64,000 bases of DNA. It comes from CAVPTL01 sp963727235. Lineage in GTDB: Bacteria; Actinomycetota; Thermoleophilia; Gaiellales; JAICJC01. The stretch is taken from NCBI GenBank assembly GCA_963727235.1, contig CAVSFZ010000026.1, positions 62,001 through 126,000 on the forward strand, in the 5' to 3' direction. The position numbers and the translations under genes are program-made. This document shows positions 7,674-16,359 of the stretch, one piece after another (position 1 is the stretch's first letter; each line of letters starts with the position of its first letter). A model generated the notes under the pieces. That model was not told the DNA's origin. It did not search any database and saw only the letters and a list, made by a program, of their open reading frames with translations.

Positions 7674-10600
7674 TCAGGCGATGACGGCGTCGCCCAGCAG
7701 AGCCCGTGCCTCGGCCATGAAGTCGCCGTCTGCCCGCACCCGGTAGTCGGAGCCGAAGCGGAGCACCTTGGCGCCCTCGGTGGTGTCGATGCGAAGCTCC
7801 ACCGGCGCCTCGCCGGGGTACTCGCCGATCAGGCTCTTGAGCTCTTCCAGGATGGTCGCCGGCGCCTCGCGGGCATCGACCCGCAGCTTGACCACACCGG
7901 CGTCGGCGACTGCCTCGAACGGCGTTGCCTCCATCGCCATCAGCTTCACCTCGGTGTCGGACTTGCGCTCGACCCGGCCCTTGATCAAAACGATGCTGTC
8001 GGGGCTGAGCACGTCCCGGGCGTTCTCCCAGGTCTTGGCGAACACGATCACCTCAATCGCGTCGGTGGCGTCGTCGAGCTGGACGAATGCCATCGTGTCG
8101 CCCTTCTTGGTGACCAGTTGCCGCACACCGGCGATGATCCCCCCCACGGTCACGACCTGCCCGTCGCGGAGATTGGGAAACTCCCGCAGCGGCGCGTCCA
8201 CCTGGCGGGCGAGCTGCGACCGCAGCGGCGTCAGCGGATGGCTGGAGACGTACAGCCCCAGCACCTCCTTCTCGCGTCGCAGCAGATCATCGCGATCCCA
8301 CTCCAACGTCGACACCTGCGGGTGCACGCGGGTGACGGTGGCCGATCCGCCGGCGGCGTCGTCGCCCATCATGTCGAAGATCGATCCCTGGCCGCGGCGA
8401 GCATCCTCCTGGATCTTCTGGCCGGCCGCGAGCGCCTGTTCCAACGCCTCGGCGTTGCCCCGCCGGGTTGCACCGGAGCAGTCGAACGCCCCCGCTGCGA
8501 TCAGGCTCTCCAGCATGCGCTTGTTCAGCACCGTCGCGTCGACCCGTTCGCAGAAGTCCCAGATCGACTCGAACGGGCGCTCGGAGCGGGCCTCGACGAT
8601 CATCCGCACCGCTCCCTCGCCGACGTTTTTGACAGCCGTCAGACCGAACCGGATCTTGCCGTCCACCACTGCGAAGTCGGACTGGCTCTCGTTCACATCC
8701 GGCGGCAGCACCTCGATACCCATGTCGGCGCACTCACCGACGTAGAACGGCACCCGGTCCTTGGTCGACATCACCGAGGAGATCAGAGCAGCCATGTACT
8801 CGGCCGGATGGTTGGCGCGCAGGTACGCGGTCTGGTACGAGATCAGCGCATAGCAGGCCGCATGCGACTTGTTGAACGAGTAGTCGGCGCTGCGCTCGTT
8901 GTCCTCCCACAGCTGCTGGGCCAGCGCCGCGCCGACGCCGTTGGCGGCACAGCCTTTCAGGAACTTGTCCTTGAGCGAGGCCATCAGCGATGCGATCTTC
9001 TTGCCGACCGCCTTGCGGAGATCGTCCGCCTCGGCCGGTGTGAACCCTGCCAGTTCCCGGGCGATCAGCATCAGCTGCTCCTGATAGATCGAGATCCCCG
9101 CCGACTCCGACAGGATCGGCTCAAGCCGCGGATCGGGGTAGGAGAACTGTTCCCGGCCGTTGAGGCGCGCTGCGTAGCGCGGGATGTTCTGCATCGGGCC
9201 GGGCCGGTACAAGGCCACCAGCGCAATCAGATCCTCGAACCGGGTGGGCCTCACCTGGCGCAGCGCGTCGCGCATGCCGCTGGATTCGAACTGGAACACC
9301 CCGGTGGCATCGCCGCGGGCCATCATCTCGTAGGTCTTGGTGTCGTCCAACGGCAGCGAGTGGACGTCCACGGTGACCCCGCTGGACTCCTCGATCAGCT
9401 CCACGGCGCGGTCGATCACGTCCAGGTTGCGCAGGCCCAGGAAGTCCATCTTGAGCAGCCCCAGCGCCTCCACATCGTTCATCGAGAACTGGGTGACGAC
9501 CTCGGAGTCGGTGCCCTTCTGCTGCAGCGGCAGGTACTCGGTCAGCGGCCGGTCGCCGATCACCACTGCCGCGGCATGAATCGAGTCGTTGCGCACGACC
9601 CCTTCCAGCGGCATGGCCATGTCCACCACCTTGCGGGTGGTCTCGTCGATGTCGTAGCTCTTGCGCAGCTCCGCGCCGGCCTTCATGCACATGTCGAACG
9701 AGATCTTGGGGCCGTCGGGGACGAACTTGGCGATCCGGTCGACCACGCCGTAGGGCAGCCCCATCACCCGGCCGGCATCCTTGATGGCTGCCTTGGGCTG
9801 CATCTTGCCGAAGGTGATGATCTGCGCGACGTTGCGGCGACCGTACTTCTCGGCCACGTAGTTGATCACGCGCTCGCGCCCGGCCACGGCAAAATCGACG
9901 TCCACGTCGGGCATCGACTTGCGGCCGGGATTCAGGAACCGCTCGAACAGCAGCGAGTAGCGCATCGGATCGAGGTCGGTGATGCGCAGGCAGTACGCGA
10001 CCAGGGATCCCGCGGCCGACCCACGGCCGGGTCCGACCGAGATGCCCTCGGCGCGGGCGAACCGGATGAAGTCCCACACGATCAGGAAGTAGTCGGGGAA
10101 GCCCATCTCCTCGATCGTCTTGAGCTCGAACTCCAGCCGCTGGCGCAGCTCAGGGGTCTCGCTGCCGTACCGCTCGCGCAGCCCGTCTTCAGCCAGCTTG
10201 CGCAGGTACGCGATGGCGGTCTCACCGCCGGGCAGATCGAAATGCGGCAGATGCGTTGCCTCGAAGTCGAGCGTGGCGGAGCAGCGATCGGCGATCTCGA
10301 CCGTGGCCCGCAGCATCTCCTCGCCGAACCGCGGTGCGAACAGGTCGTACATCTCCTGCGGCGAGCGCAGGTAGAAGCCGTGGTTGGAGAACTTGAAGCG
10401 GTTCGGGTTGTCGAGCGTGTCTCCGGTCTGAATGCACAGCATGGCCTCGTGCGGGATTGCATCGGCGGCGGTCAGGTAGTGGACGTCGCCGGTACCCACC
10501 AGCGGCAGCCCGGCATCTCCCGCCATCGCCACCAGCTGCGGCGTGATCTGCGTCTGGATGTCGATACCGCCGTCCTGGATCTCCACGTACACGTCGTCGC

Positions 10601-11102
10601 GGCCGAAGATCTGCACCAGCGTGTCCAGCTCCTGCCGCGCGCGGGCCTCGTCGCCGTCCACCAGCGCCTTGCTGACCCGGCCCGAGAGGCAACCCGACAG
10701 GGCGATGATGCCGTCGGCGTGCGCGGCCAGCTGCTCGAGGTCGACCCGCGGCTTGTACCAGTACCCGTCCAGGAACCCGGCCGACACCAGCCGCACCAGG
10801 TTGTGGTAGCCCTCGCGCGTCTCGGCCAGGAGCGTCAGGTGGCCGCGGCGTTCGCGCTGAGGCCGCGCGGCGTGGTCGTCGACCACGTAGATCTCACAGC
10901 CCAGTATCGGCTTGATGCCGGCCTTGGCGCCGGCCTTGCAAAACTCCACCGAGCCCGCCATCGACCCGTGGTCGGTGAGCCCGATGGCCGGCATCCCGAA
11001 CTCTGCGGCGCGATTGACGAGAGGGCCGATCCGACACGCCCCATCGAGGATCGAGTACTCGCTGTGGACGTGGAGATGGGCGTAGCGCGGTTGGTTCGGC
11101 AC
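7674..11102 (-). CDS. dnaE: DNA polymerase III subunit alpha, replicative
   Basis: A 1142-residue class C polymerase. It has an N-terminal PHP domain (HLHVHSEYSILDG, residues 9-21), then the palm with catalytic Asp401 and Asp403 (PDVDVDF at 398-404) and Asp553 (LKMDFLGL). The helix-hairpin-helix/clamp region follows, and an OB fold lies at about 980-1060 (VTVGGIIAGVRQLVTKKGDT). It is the main chromosomal replicase, and length and motifs are complete. The error-prone paralogue is at 40639. The start codon is GTG, with TAGACT (11112-11117, minus) ending 9 nt upstream; a strong hairpin at 11119-11149 insulates it from the preceding gene. Confidence 0.95.
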   Translation of the reverse strand: MPNQPRYAHLHVHSEYSILDGACRIGPLVNRAAEFGMPAIGLTDHGSMAGSVEFCKAGAKAGIKPILGCEIYVVDDHAARPQRERRGHLTLLAETREGYHNLVRLVSAGFLDGYWYKPRVDLEQLAAHADGIIALSGCLSGRVSKALVDGDEARARQELDTLVQIFGRDDVYVEIQDGGIDIQTQITPQLVAMAGDAGLPLVGTGDVHYLTAADAIPHEAMLCIQTGDTLDNPNRFKFSNHGFYLRSPQEMYDLFAPRFGEEMLRATVEIADRCSATLDFEATHLPHFDLPGGETAIAYLRKLAEDGLRERYGSETPELRQRLEFELKTIEEMGFPDYFLIVWDFIRFARAEGISVGPGRGSAAGSLVAYCLRITDLDPMRYSLLFERFLNPGRKSMPDVDVDFAVAGRERVINYVAEKYGRRNVAQIITFGKMQPKAAIKDAGRVMGLPYGVVDRIAKFVPDGPKISFDMCMKAGAELRKSYDIDETTRKVVDMAMPLEGVVRNDSIHAAAVVIGDRPLTEYLPLQQKGTDSEVVTQFSMNDVEALGLLKMDFLGLRNLDVIDRAVELIEESSGVTVDVHSLPLDDTKTYEMMARGDATGVFQFESSGMRDALRQVRPTRFEDLIALVALYRPGPMQNIPRYAARLNGREQFSYPDPRLEPILSESAGISIYQEQLMLIARELAGFTPAEADDLRKAVGKKIASLMASLKDKFLKGCAANGVGAALAQQLWEDNERSADYSFNKSHAACYALISYQTAYLRANHPAEYMAALISSVMSTKDRVPFYVGECADMGIEVLPPDVNESQSDFAVVDGKIRFGLTAVKNVGEGAVRMIVEARSERPFESIWDFCERVDATVLNKRMLESLIAAGAFDCSGATRRGNAEALEQALAAGQKIQEDARRGQGSIFDMMGDDAAGGSATVTRVHPQVSTLEWDRDDLLRREKEVLGLYVSSHPLTPLRSQLARQVDAPLREFPNLRDGQVVTVGGIIAGVRQLVTKKGDTMAFVQLDDATDAIEVIVFAKTWENARDVLSPDSIVLIKGRVERKSDTEVKLMAMEATPFEAVADAGVVKLRVDAREAPATILEELKSLIGEYPGEAPVELRIDTTEGAKVLRFGSDYRVRADGDFMAEARALLGDAVIA

Positions 11103-11118
11103 GGGTTCCTGAGTCTAC

Positions 11119-11149
11119 CGAGCGGGGGCGACGGAGCCGCCCCCGCTCG
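11119..11149 (-). terminator. Strong GC hairpin between orf11155 and dnaE
   Basis: Perfect 12-bp inverted arms (CGAGCGGGGGCG and its complement) enclose a 7-nt loop. It lies just after the stop of the small membrane-protein gene and just before the dnaE -10 element on the minus strand. No U-run follows, which is common for terminators in very GC-rich genomes. It probably ends upstream transcription so that dnaE is read from its own promoter. Confidence 0.6.
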
Positions 11150-11154
11150 ACAAG

Positions 11155-11397
11155 TTACTGACCCGCCATGCGATGGCGGAGAACCAGCCCGGCCGAGGTG
11201 ATGACGGCGGCCGTCGTAAAGGCTGCAGCCCCTCCAATCACGGCCGTGCGCCGGCGCTTGCGGCGGCGCTCCTGAGAGCCTCGCAGCGTGCGATCGACGA
11301 CCCGCTGGGCCTTGCGACTGATGCCCACGTTCCGCCAGGTGCGCACCGTCGCGACCGAGGTCGCGTACCCGATTGCTGCTTTCCGTGAATTGAACAT
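11155..11397 (-). CDS. Small basic single-pass membrane protein, unknown
   Basis: With the ATG at 11397 the product is 80 residues: a strongly basic N-terminal two thirds (RGSQERRRKRRR before the helix) and one C-terminal membrane helix (about 55-73, VIGGAAAFTTAAVITSAGLV) ending in a short basic tail. I do not recognise a family. The hexamer TACAGT (11405-11410, minus) lies 7 nt before this ATG. That favours it over the in-frame TTG at 11457, which would add 20 residues of no visible character. It is divergently arranged with the small gene at 11464 and followed by a strong hairpin. Confidence 0.55.
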   Translation of the reverse strand: MFNSRKAAIGYATSVATVRTWRNVGISRKAQRVVDRTLRGSQERRRKRRRTAVIGGAAAFTTAAVITSAGLVLRHRMAGQ

Positions 11398-11463
11398 GCG
11401 GCCTACTGTAGCCGAGGCCGCGGGCGGTGGCAGGTTACCGCTTTCCGAGTTCGCCAATACCTC

Positions 11464-11661
11464 ATGTCGGTGATCGGCAGAAGCCCTCCGAAGGGCGACA
11501 TCCCTCCCATGGACGCGAACCCCGACACCACATCAGAGATCGAGATCGACGACCGCTTCATCGGTGACTGGATCGAGTACGGGATGGCCGAGATCAACTC
11601 GTACCTGGCCAAGCATCTGCGATTCGCACGCTGGTGCGACGAGCACCGGGCGGCTGAGTAG
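11464..11661 (+). CDS. Small acidic hypothetical protein
   Basis: Up to 65 residues, acidic in the middle (TTSEIEIDDRFIGDWIEYGM) and ending in a basic/aromatic helix (YLAKHLRFARWCDEH). No family is recognised. An internal ATG at 11509 would give 50 residues and is preceded by a small hairpin (GCCCT-CCGA-AGGGC), so the true start is uncertain. It is convergent with ispG, 9 nt from its stop. The coding potential is plausible but unproven. Confidence 0.4.
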   Translation: MSVIGRSPPKGDIPPMDANPDTTSEIEIDDRFIGDWIEYGMAEINSYLAKHLRFARWCDEHRAAE

Positions 11662-11670
11662 CAACGCAGA

Positions 11671-12780
11671 TTAGGCGCTGACGACCGGAAGCGTCAGCTT
11701 CCGGGTCTTGCGCTCAGGTCGCACCATGCCGCCGGCGATCCATGCGTCGACCTCGCTGAACAGCTCTTCCACCAGCGCCGCCTGGGGCACCTTGCGCAGC
11801 ACCTCGCCGTGGGCATAGATGAAGCCGGCATCCCTCCCGCCGGCGATGCCGAAGTCGGCGTCGCCGGCCTCGCCCGGGCCGTTCACGGCGCAGCCCATGA
11901 CCGCCACCTCGAACACCTCGTCGTAGTCCTCCAAGCGCCGCTCGACCCGTTCGGCCAGGTCGAGCACATCGACGTTGGTGCGCCCGCACGACGGACAGGC
12001 GATCATGACCGGGCCCTTGTGCCGCAGACCGAGCACCCGCAGCATCTCCCAGGCAACTTTGACCTCCTCCACCGGGTCGGCGGTGAGGGACACCCTGATG
12101 GTGTCACCGATGCCCATGGCGAGCAGGCTGCCGATCCCAATCGAGCTCTTGACGGTGCCGGTAAAGACCGGGCCGGCCTCGGTCACGCCGAGGTGCAGCG
12201 GGTAGGGCACCTTGTCGGCCAGCCGTCGGTAGGCGTCGATCATGACCGGTACGGACGAGCTCTTGACCGAGATCTTGAAGTCGTGGTAGCCGAGCCGCTC
12301 CAGCAGCCGCACCTCCTCCAGCGCAGCCTCGACCAGCGCCCCTGCGGGGTCGTTGGTTGCAAACTGGCGGAGATGGTCGGGAAGAGATCCGGAGTTGGCT
12401 CCGATCCGCATGGGAATGCCGGCGGCCCGAGCTGCCGTGACAACCTGTTCGACCTTGTCGTCCCCGCCGATGTTTCCGGGGTTGATGCGCACAGCGGCGA
12501 CCCCTGCCGCGATCGCTCGCAGCGCCAGTGAGGCGTTGAAGTGGATATCGGCGATCACCGGCAGCGGCGAGCCGGCCACGATCTCCGGAAGCGCGTCGGC
12601 GTCCGCGCGGCCGGGCACCGCGACCCGGGCGATATCGCAGCCTGCCTCCGCCAGGCGCGTGATCTGGGCGACGGTCGCAGCGGCGTCGCTGGTGTCGGTC
12701 AGCGTCATCGACTGCACCGCCACCGGCGCACCTGCGCCGATCAGCACCCCACCAACGGAGATTTGGCGTTCGGAAGCCAT
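11671..12780 (-). CDS. ispG: 4-hydroxy-3-methylbut-2-en-1-yl diphosphate synthase (flavodoxin)
   Basis: A 369-residue IspG/GcpE with an N-terminal TIM barrel (VAVQSMTLTDTSD, INPGNIGG) and a C-terminal [4Fe-4S] domain marked by CPSCGRTNVD and GCAVNGPGEA. It converts MEcPP to HMBPP, the sixth MEP-pathway step. It follows dxr and the site-2 protease in the same orientation, so two MEP enzymes sit with uppS in one neighbourhood. It still has its own TATCCT hexamer (12788-12793, minus), 7 nt before the ATG, so it can be expressed separately from the upstream genes. Confidence 0.95.
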   Translation of the reverse strand: MASERQISVGGVLIGAGAPVAVQSMTLTDTSDAAATVAQITRLAEAGCDIARVAVPGRADADALPEIVAGSPLPVIADIHFNASLALRAIAAGVAAVRINPGNIGGDDKVEQVVTAARAAGIPMRIGANSGSLPDHLRQFATNDPAGALVEAALEEVRLLERLGYHDFKISVKSSSVPVMIDAYRRLADKVPYPLHLGVTEAGPVFTGTVKSSIGIGSLLAMGIGDTIRVSLTADPVEEVKVAWEMLRVLGLRHKGPVMIACPSCGRTNVDVLDLAERVERRLEDYDEVFEVAVMGCAVNGPGEAGDADFGIAGGRDAGFIYAHGEVLRKVPQAALVEELFSEVDAWIAGGMVRPERKTRKLTLPVVSA

Positions 12781-12811
12781 TTCGCAGAGGATACCGTCTG
12801 CCGCCCGCCGA

Positions 12812-14068
12812 TCAGCGGGGTTGCGTGTTGATCAACCCGCCGAGGTCGTTCTGAAGGCCGATCGCAAACGCCATCAGCATCAAAGCGATCCCGACCGCCG
12901 AGATCCGCCCGAAGGTGGCCTGTGAGACCGCGCGGCCTCGGATCTTCTCGAGCACGATCATGAGCACGTGCCCCCCGTCCAAAGGCAGGAACGGCAGCAG
13001 GTTGAAGATCGCCAGCGACAACGAGATGAACGCAAGGATGCTGAGGTAGCTCGAGATGCCGTAGTCGACCGCATCGGCCGAGTAGCGGGTGATCCCCACC
13101 ACGCTGTGGAGCTGCGCCCGCCCCTGCGGGGTGACCACATTGCCCAGTGCCCCGATCGTCCCGGTGGTCAGCGCCCACATCTGCGAGCCCGCCATCTGCG
13201 GCGCCGACAGCACCGAGTGCGACACCGGCGCCACACCGAACGAGAACCCGAGCCGGTAGACGCCGTCGATCTTCTTGGTGTGGGTGGGCGGCAGCGCGAT
13301 CACGCGGCCGTTGCGGTCGACCGTGATCCGCACCACCCCACCGTTGCTGGCGACGATCACGTTGTGGGCCTGGTCGGGCGTGAGGTGGCGGCCGTTGACC
13401 GTCACGATCTTGTCGCCCGGCTTCAGGCCGGCGGACGCCGCGGGGCTCGGTGAGACCACGGTCGCCACCGTCTTGGTGGCCTCGGGTACGCCGGTGATGA
13501 ACAGGCCGACCAGGATCACGAAGCAGGCCAGCACGTTCATGGCCGGCCCTGCCAGGATCACGATCAGCCGGTTGGTACGGGTCGACCGCCAGTAGGAGCG
13601 CGGATCGAGAGCCTCCTCCACCCGGGCGATGTTCTTCGTCACCCTGCGCCGGTCGGTCGCGGTCAGGGAGTGGTCGCAGACGGCCACAGCGGCCCGCACA
13701 CGTTCCAGCGCAACGGCTGCAGCATCGTGCTGATTTCGGTTGATGCACAGCCGGAACTCGTCGACGGCATTGGACAGCTCCAACCCCTCGGCCGGGTCGA
13801 GCTGGTCGGGCCGCTCCAGCAGGTCGTCGATCGCATACAGATCGTCGGCCTCCGGCCGCAGCATGCCCGGAATCTTGACGTACCCACCCAGCGGGATCGC
13901 CCCGATCCGGTACTCGGTGTCTCCGTACTGCTTGCCGGCGATGATCGGCGGGAAACCGATGGTGAAGTTGAGCGCGCGCATGCCGACCGCCTTGGCTGCG
14001 GCAAAGTGGCCCAGCTCGTGGATGAAGATCAGCACCAGCAGGCCGAGAATCGCGATCGCATAGCTCAT
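12812..14068 (-). CDS. rseP: Site-2 intramembrane metalloprotease, M50 family (RseP/Rip1)
   Basis: A 418-residue membrane protease. The zinc motif HELGH is at residues 17-21 in the first helix and the LDG motif (LPLDGGHVL) is near 360. A PDZ domain lies about 200-290 (ASAGLKPGDKIVTVNG, residues about 211-226), and membrane helices sit about 168-195 and 330-345. It cleaves anti-sigma factors or other membrane substrates within the bilayer. An unusual, mostly helical and charged stretch of about 85 residues (71-157) separates the GYVKIPGM hairpin from the second helix, where E. coli RseP has roughly 25 residues. The ATG overlaps the dxr stop in ATGA. Confidence 0.9.
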   Translation of the reverse strand: MSYAIAILGLLVLIFIHELGHFAAAKAVGMRALNFTIGFPPIIAGKQYGDTEYRIGAIPLGGYVKIPGMLRPEADDLYAIDDLLERPDQLDPAEGLELSNAVDEFRLCINRNQHDAAAVALERVRAAVAVCDHSLTATDRRRVTKNIARVEEALDPRSYWRSTRTNRLIVILAGPAMNVLACFVILVGLFITGVPEATKTVATVVSPSPAASAGLKPGDKIVTVNGRHLTPDQAHNVIVASNGGVVRITVDRNGRVIALPPTHTKKIDGVYRLGFSFGVAPVSHSVLSAPQMAGSQMWALTTGTIGALGNVVTPQGRAQLHSVVGITRYSADAVDYGISSYLSILAFISLSLAIFNLLPFLPLDGGHVLMIVLEKIRGRAVSQATFGRISAVGIALMLMAFAIGLQNDLGGLINTQPR

Positions 14069-15210
14069 GCGGCCACCGCCACCAGCTCACCCGCGATCAC
14101 GCGGGCACGGGCGTCGGCCTCGAGCACCTGCTCGAGCGAAACCAGCGGCGCCACATCGATGCGCTCCAACGTCTGTTCCACCACACCCGCTATATCGGCA
14201 AAGCCGACTCCGCCCGCGAGGAATGCCGCCACGGCCACCTCGTTGGCCGCGTTCAGGGCGCACGGCGCGGTGCCACCCGCCCGGCCGGCGTCACGTGCCA
14301 GCTGCAGGCACCGAAACACGTCCACCGCCGGCGGCTCGAACGCGAGCGTGAAGGCCGTCCCCAGGTCGAGCCTCGGGGCGGCAGTGGCGGCCCGCTGCGG
14401 GTAGGTGAGCGCCCAGGAGATGGGAACGCGCATGTCGGGCAGCCCCAGGTGGGCGATCAGCGCCCCGTCGCGAAAGCGAACCATCCCGTGCACGATCGAT
14501 TGGGGATGTACCACCACTTCGATGGCGTCATAGTCGGTCCCGAACAGGTGGTGGGCCTCGATCAGCTCCAGCCCCTTGTTCATCAGGGTGGCCGAATCGA
14601 CGGTGATCTTGGCACCCATCTTCCAGGTCGGATGGTTGAGCGCCTGCTCCCGGGTGACGCTCGCCAGCTGCTCCTGCGTGTAGCCGCGGAAGGGGCCGCC
14701 CGAAGCGGTGATCACCAGACCCGAGACCGAGCCGTCGGCTGCGCCCTCCAGACATTGGGCCAGAGCAGAATGCTCGCTGTCGACCGGCAGCAGGCGACGC
14801 TGAGCGCGGTCACGGGCTTCCAGCACCAGCGCTCCGCCGGCAACCAGACTCTCCTTGTTGGCCAAGGCGACGTCGGCGCCGCTCTCGAACGCCGCCAGCG
14901 TGGCCGCCAGGCCGGCCGACCCCACAACACCGTTCAGCACCACGTCGGCGCCGCATTCACGCACCAGCTGGGCGGCCGAATCGGGGCCCTCCAGGACGCT
15001 GCCTCCAAATCGCGCTTTGGCGGCCGCAGCGGCGGCCGGATCGGTCAGAGCGATGGTGGACGCCCCATGGGCCTCGGCGGCAGCGACCAGCTGATCGGCA
15101 CTGGTGGCAGCAGCCAGGCCGCAGACCGTCAGGTCGGGGTTTTCGGCGACGATCTCGAGCGCCTGTAGGCCGATCGATCCGGTTGCTCCGAGAATGGCGA
15201 CAGATCTCAT
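14065..15210 (-). CDS. dxr: 1-deoxy-D-xylulose-5-phosphate reductoisomerase
   Basis: A 381-residue NADPH-dependent enzyme of the MEP pathway. The N-terminal Rossmann motif is GATGSIGLQALEI, followed by ANKESLVAGG. The metal- and substrate-binding segments are TASGGPFRGYT and HPTWKMGAKITVDSATLMNK. It makes MEP from DXP. The frame is open further upstream, but the family N-terminus begins exactly at the ATG at 15210. A TACACT hexamer (15220-15225, minus) ends 9 nt before that ATG, so dxr-rseP may also be read from an internal promoter. Confidence 0.95.
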   Translation of the reverse strand: MRSVAILGATGSIGLQALEIVAENPDLTVCGLAAATSADQLVAAAEAHGASTIALTDPAAAAAAKARFGGSVLEGPDSAAQLVRECGADVVLNGVVGSAGLAATLAAFESGADVALANKESLVAGGALVLEARDRAQRRLLPVDSEHSALAQCLEGAADGSVSGLVITASGGPFRGYTQEQLASVTREQALNHPTWKMGAKITVDSATLMNKGLELIEAHHLFGTDYDAIEVVVHPQSIVHGMVRFRDGALIAHLGLPDMRVPISWALTYPQRAATAAPRLDLGTAFTLAFEPPAVDVFRCLQLARDAGRAGGTAPCALNAANEVAVAAFLAGGVGFADIAGVVEQTLERIDVAPLVSLEQVLEADARARVIAGELVAVAA

Positions 15211-15247
15211 CCTGCGATCAGTGTAACCAGCGCAGGTTGGGATCCGA

Positions 15248-15547
15248 TCAGCGGGCGATGGCTGCCAGCGACCGCGGCAGCTCGGCCTCACCGGCGATCT
15301 CGCTCGCCCACAGGATGTGCCCCGACACCGCGTCGACCACGAACCCGCGGTGATCGCAGCCGACCGCTGCGTATCGCGGCGGGTGGTGGTCGTCGAGCTC
15401 CCACCCGAACCATGCAGACCGCTCCGCCGCCGCCAGTTCGGGGTGTCGCTCGCACACCGCCGCCACCGCCCGGCCGAGCAGGTCGCGATCGGAGCTGAGC
15501 GCCTCCAGCCGGCCACGGAATCCGAGCTTGCTGCGCCGCCGGATCAC
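15248..15547 (-). CDS. Small hypothetical protein coupled to cdsA
   Basis: A 99-residue product that is easily missed because its frame stays open through cdsA and can be over-extended. The GTG at 15547 lies in the GTGA overlap with the cdsA stop, exactly like every other junction in this operon. The product is basic at the N-terminus (VIRRRSKLGFRGR), helical in the middle, and ends with RGFVVDAVSGHILWASEIAG, a strand pattern recalling PepSY-like or propeller blades. No family is recognised and no membrane segment is seen. Its place between cdsA and dxr suggests expression with phospholipid and isoprenoid precursor enzymes. Confidence 0.6.
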   Translation of the reverse strand: MIRRRSKLGFRGRLEALSSDRDLLGRAVAAVCERHPELAAAERSAWFGWELDDHHPPRYAAVGCDHRGFVVDAVSGHILWASEIAGEAELPRSLAAIAR

Positions 15548-16359
15548 GCCCGTCCAATCGCCAGCGCCACGAAATACGCAGCCGCCCCGGCAAACAGCAG
15601 CGCGTCGATGCGATCCAGCACGCCGCCGTGCCCGCCCAGGATGCGGCCGGTGTCCTTTACGCCCATGTCGCGCTTGAGGTAGGACTCGAACAGGTCGCCG
15701 ACCGGCCCTGCGATCGTGATCGCAAGCGCGAACTCGGTGGCGTGGATCGGCGACAACGGCTGTGAGGACGGCTGGTGGTACACCGTGAAGAAGACTGCCA
15801 GAAAACCGCAGACCAAGCCGGCGACCAGCCCCTCCACCGTCTTGTTGGGCGAGATCTGACCGGCCAGCCGGCGGTGTCCGAACATGCGCCCGAAGAGGTA
15901 CGCAGCGGTATCCGAGAGCCACACTCCCAGGAACACCGCCAGCAGCAGCACCCGCCCCCACTCGCCCGGTCCGGGGATGTCGCGAATCGCGACCAGCAGG
16001 CCCAGGCCGAGACCCACCCACACCACGCCCAAGAGCGTCACGGCCAGCTGCACCACCGCATGCTGGCGAACGTCGCCCACGGCCGAGAGCCAGAACGCCA
16101 GGAGCAGCGCCCCGAACAGCGGTGCGGTCGCCCACGCCAGTCCGCCCTGGTGAATCGCGATCGGTATCAGGATCACGCCCAGCATGCCGGCCGGAATCAG
16201 CGGCCGGAACTCGCGGGTCATCACATACAGCTCGTGCACCGCCACGACCGCGGTTACGACCGCCGCCGCGGTCATCACCCAGCCACCGACGTACACCGCG
16301 TACACCGCGAAGATCAGCAGCGGAATCGCAATCACCACGCGCGAGATCAGTGCGTTCAC
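15544..16359 (-). CDS. cdsA: Phosphatidate cytidylyltransferase
   Basis: A 271-residue polytopic membrane enzyme that makes CDP-diacylglycerol from phosphatidate and CTP. About seven to eight membrane helices begin immediately after the start (ISRVVIAIPLLIFAVYAVYV). The family signature lies near the C-terminal third: DTAAYLFGRMFGHRRLAGQI then SPNKTVEGLVAGL and later GDLFESYLKRDMGVKDTG (the conserved D-x-x-x-S-x2-KR-D-K-D type box). The GTG at 16359 lies in a GTGA overlap with uppS. Upstream in-frame residues are low-complexity Arg-rich shadow sequence and are not part of the gene. Confidence 0.92.
   Translation of the reverse strand: MNALISRVVIAIPLLIFAVYAVYVGGWVMTAAAVVTAVVAVHELYVMTREFRPLIPAGMLGVILIPIAIHQGGLAWATAPLFGALLLAFWLSAVGDVRQHAVVQLAVTLLGVVWVGLGLGLLVAIRDIPGPGEWGRVLLLAVFLGVWLSDTAAYLFGRMFGHRRLAGQISPNKTVEGLVAGLVCGFLAVFFTVYHQPSSQPLSPIHATEFALAITIAGPVGDLFESYLKRDMGVKDTGRILGGHGGVLDRIDALLFAGAAAYFVALAIGRA

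Noticed and set aside
7281..11201. A 1306-codon open frame on the plus strand
   Set aside because: It is antisense to dnaE, whose polymerase motifs are complete. Long antisense frames are expected at this GC content.
12741..14090. A 449-codon minus-strand frame over the site-2 protease
   Set aside because: It is out of frame with the HELGH-containing gene and Arg/Gly/Pro-rich, a shadow of the real frame.
15211..15516. N-terminal extension of dxr by 102 residues
   Set aside because: It has no homology to Dxr and overlaps the small gene at 15248. The family start is the ATG at 15210.
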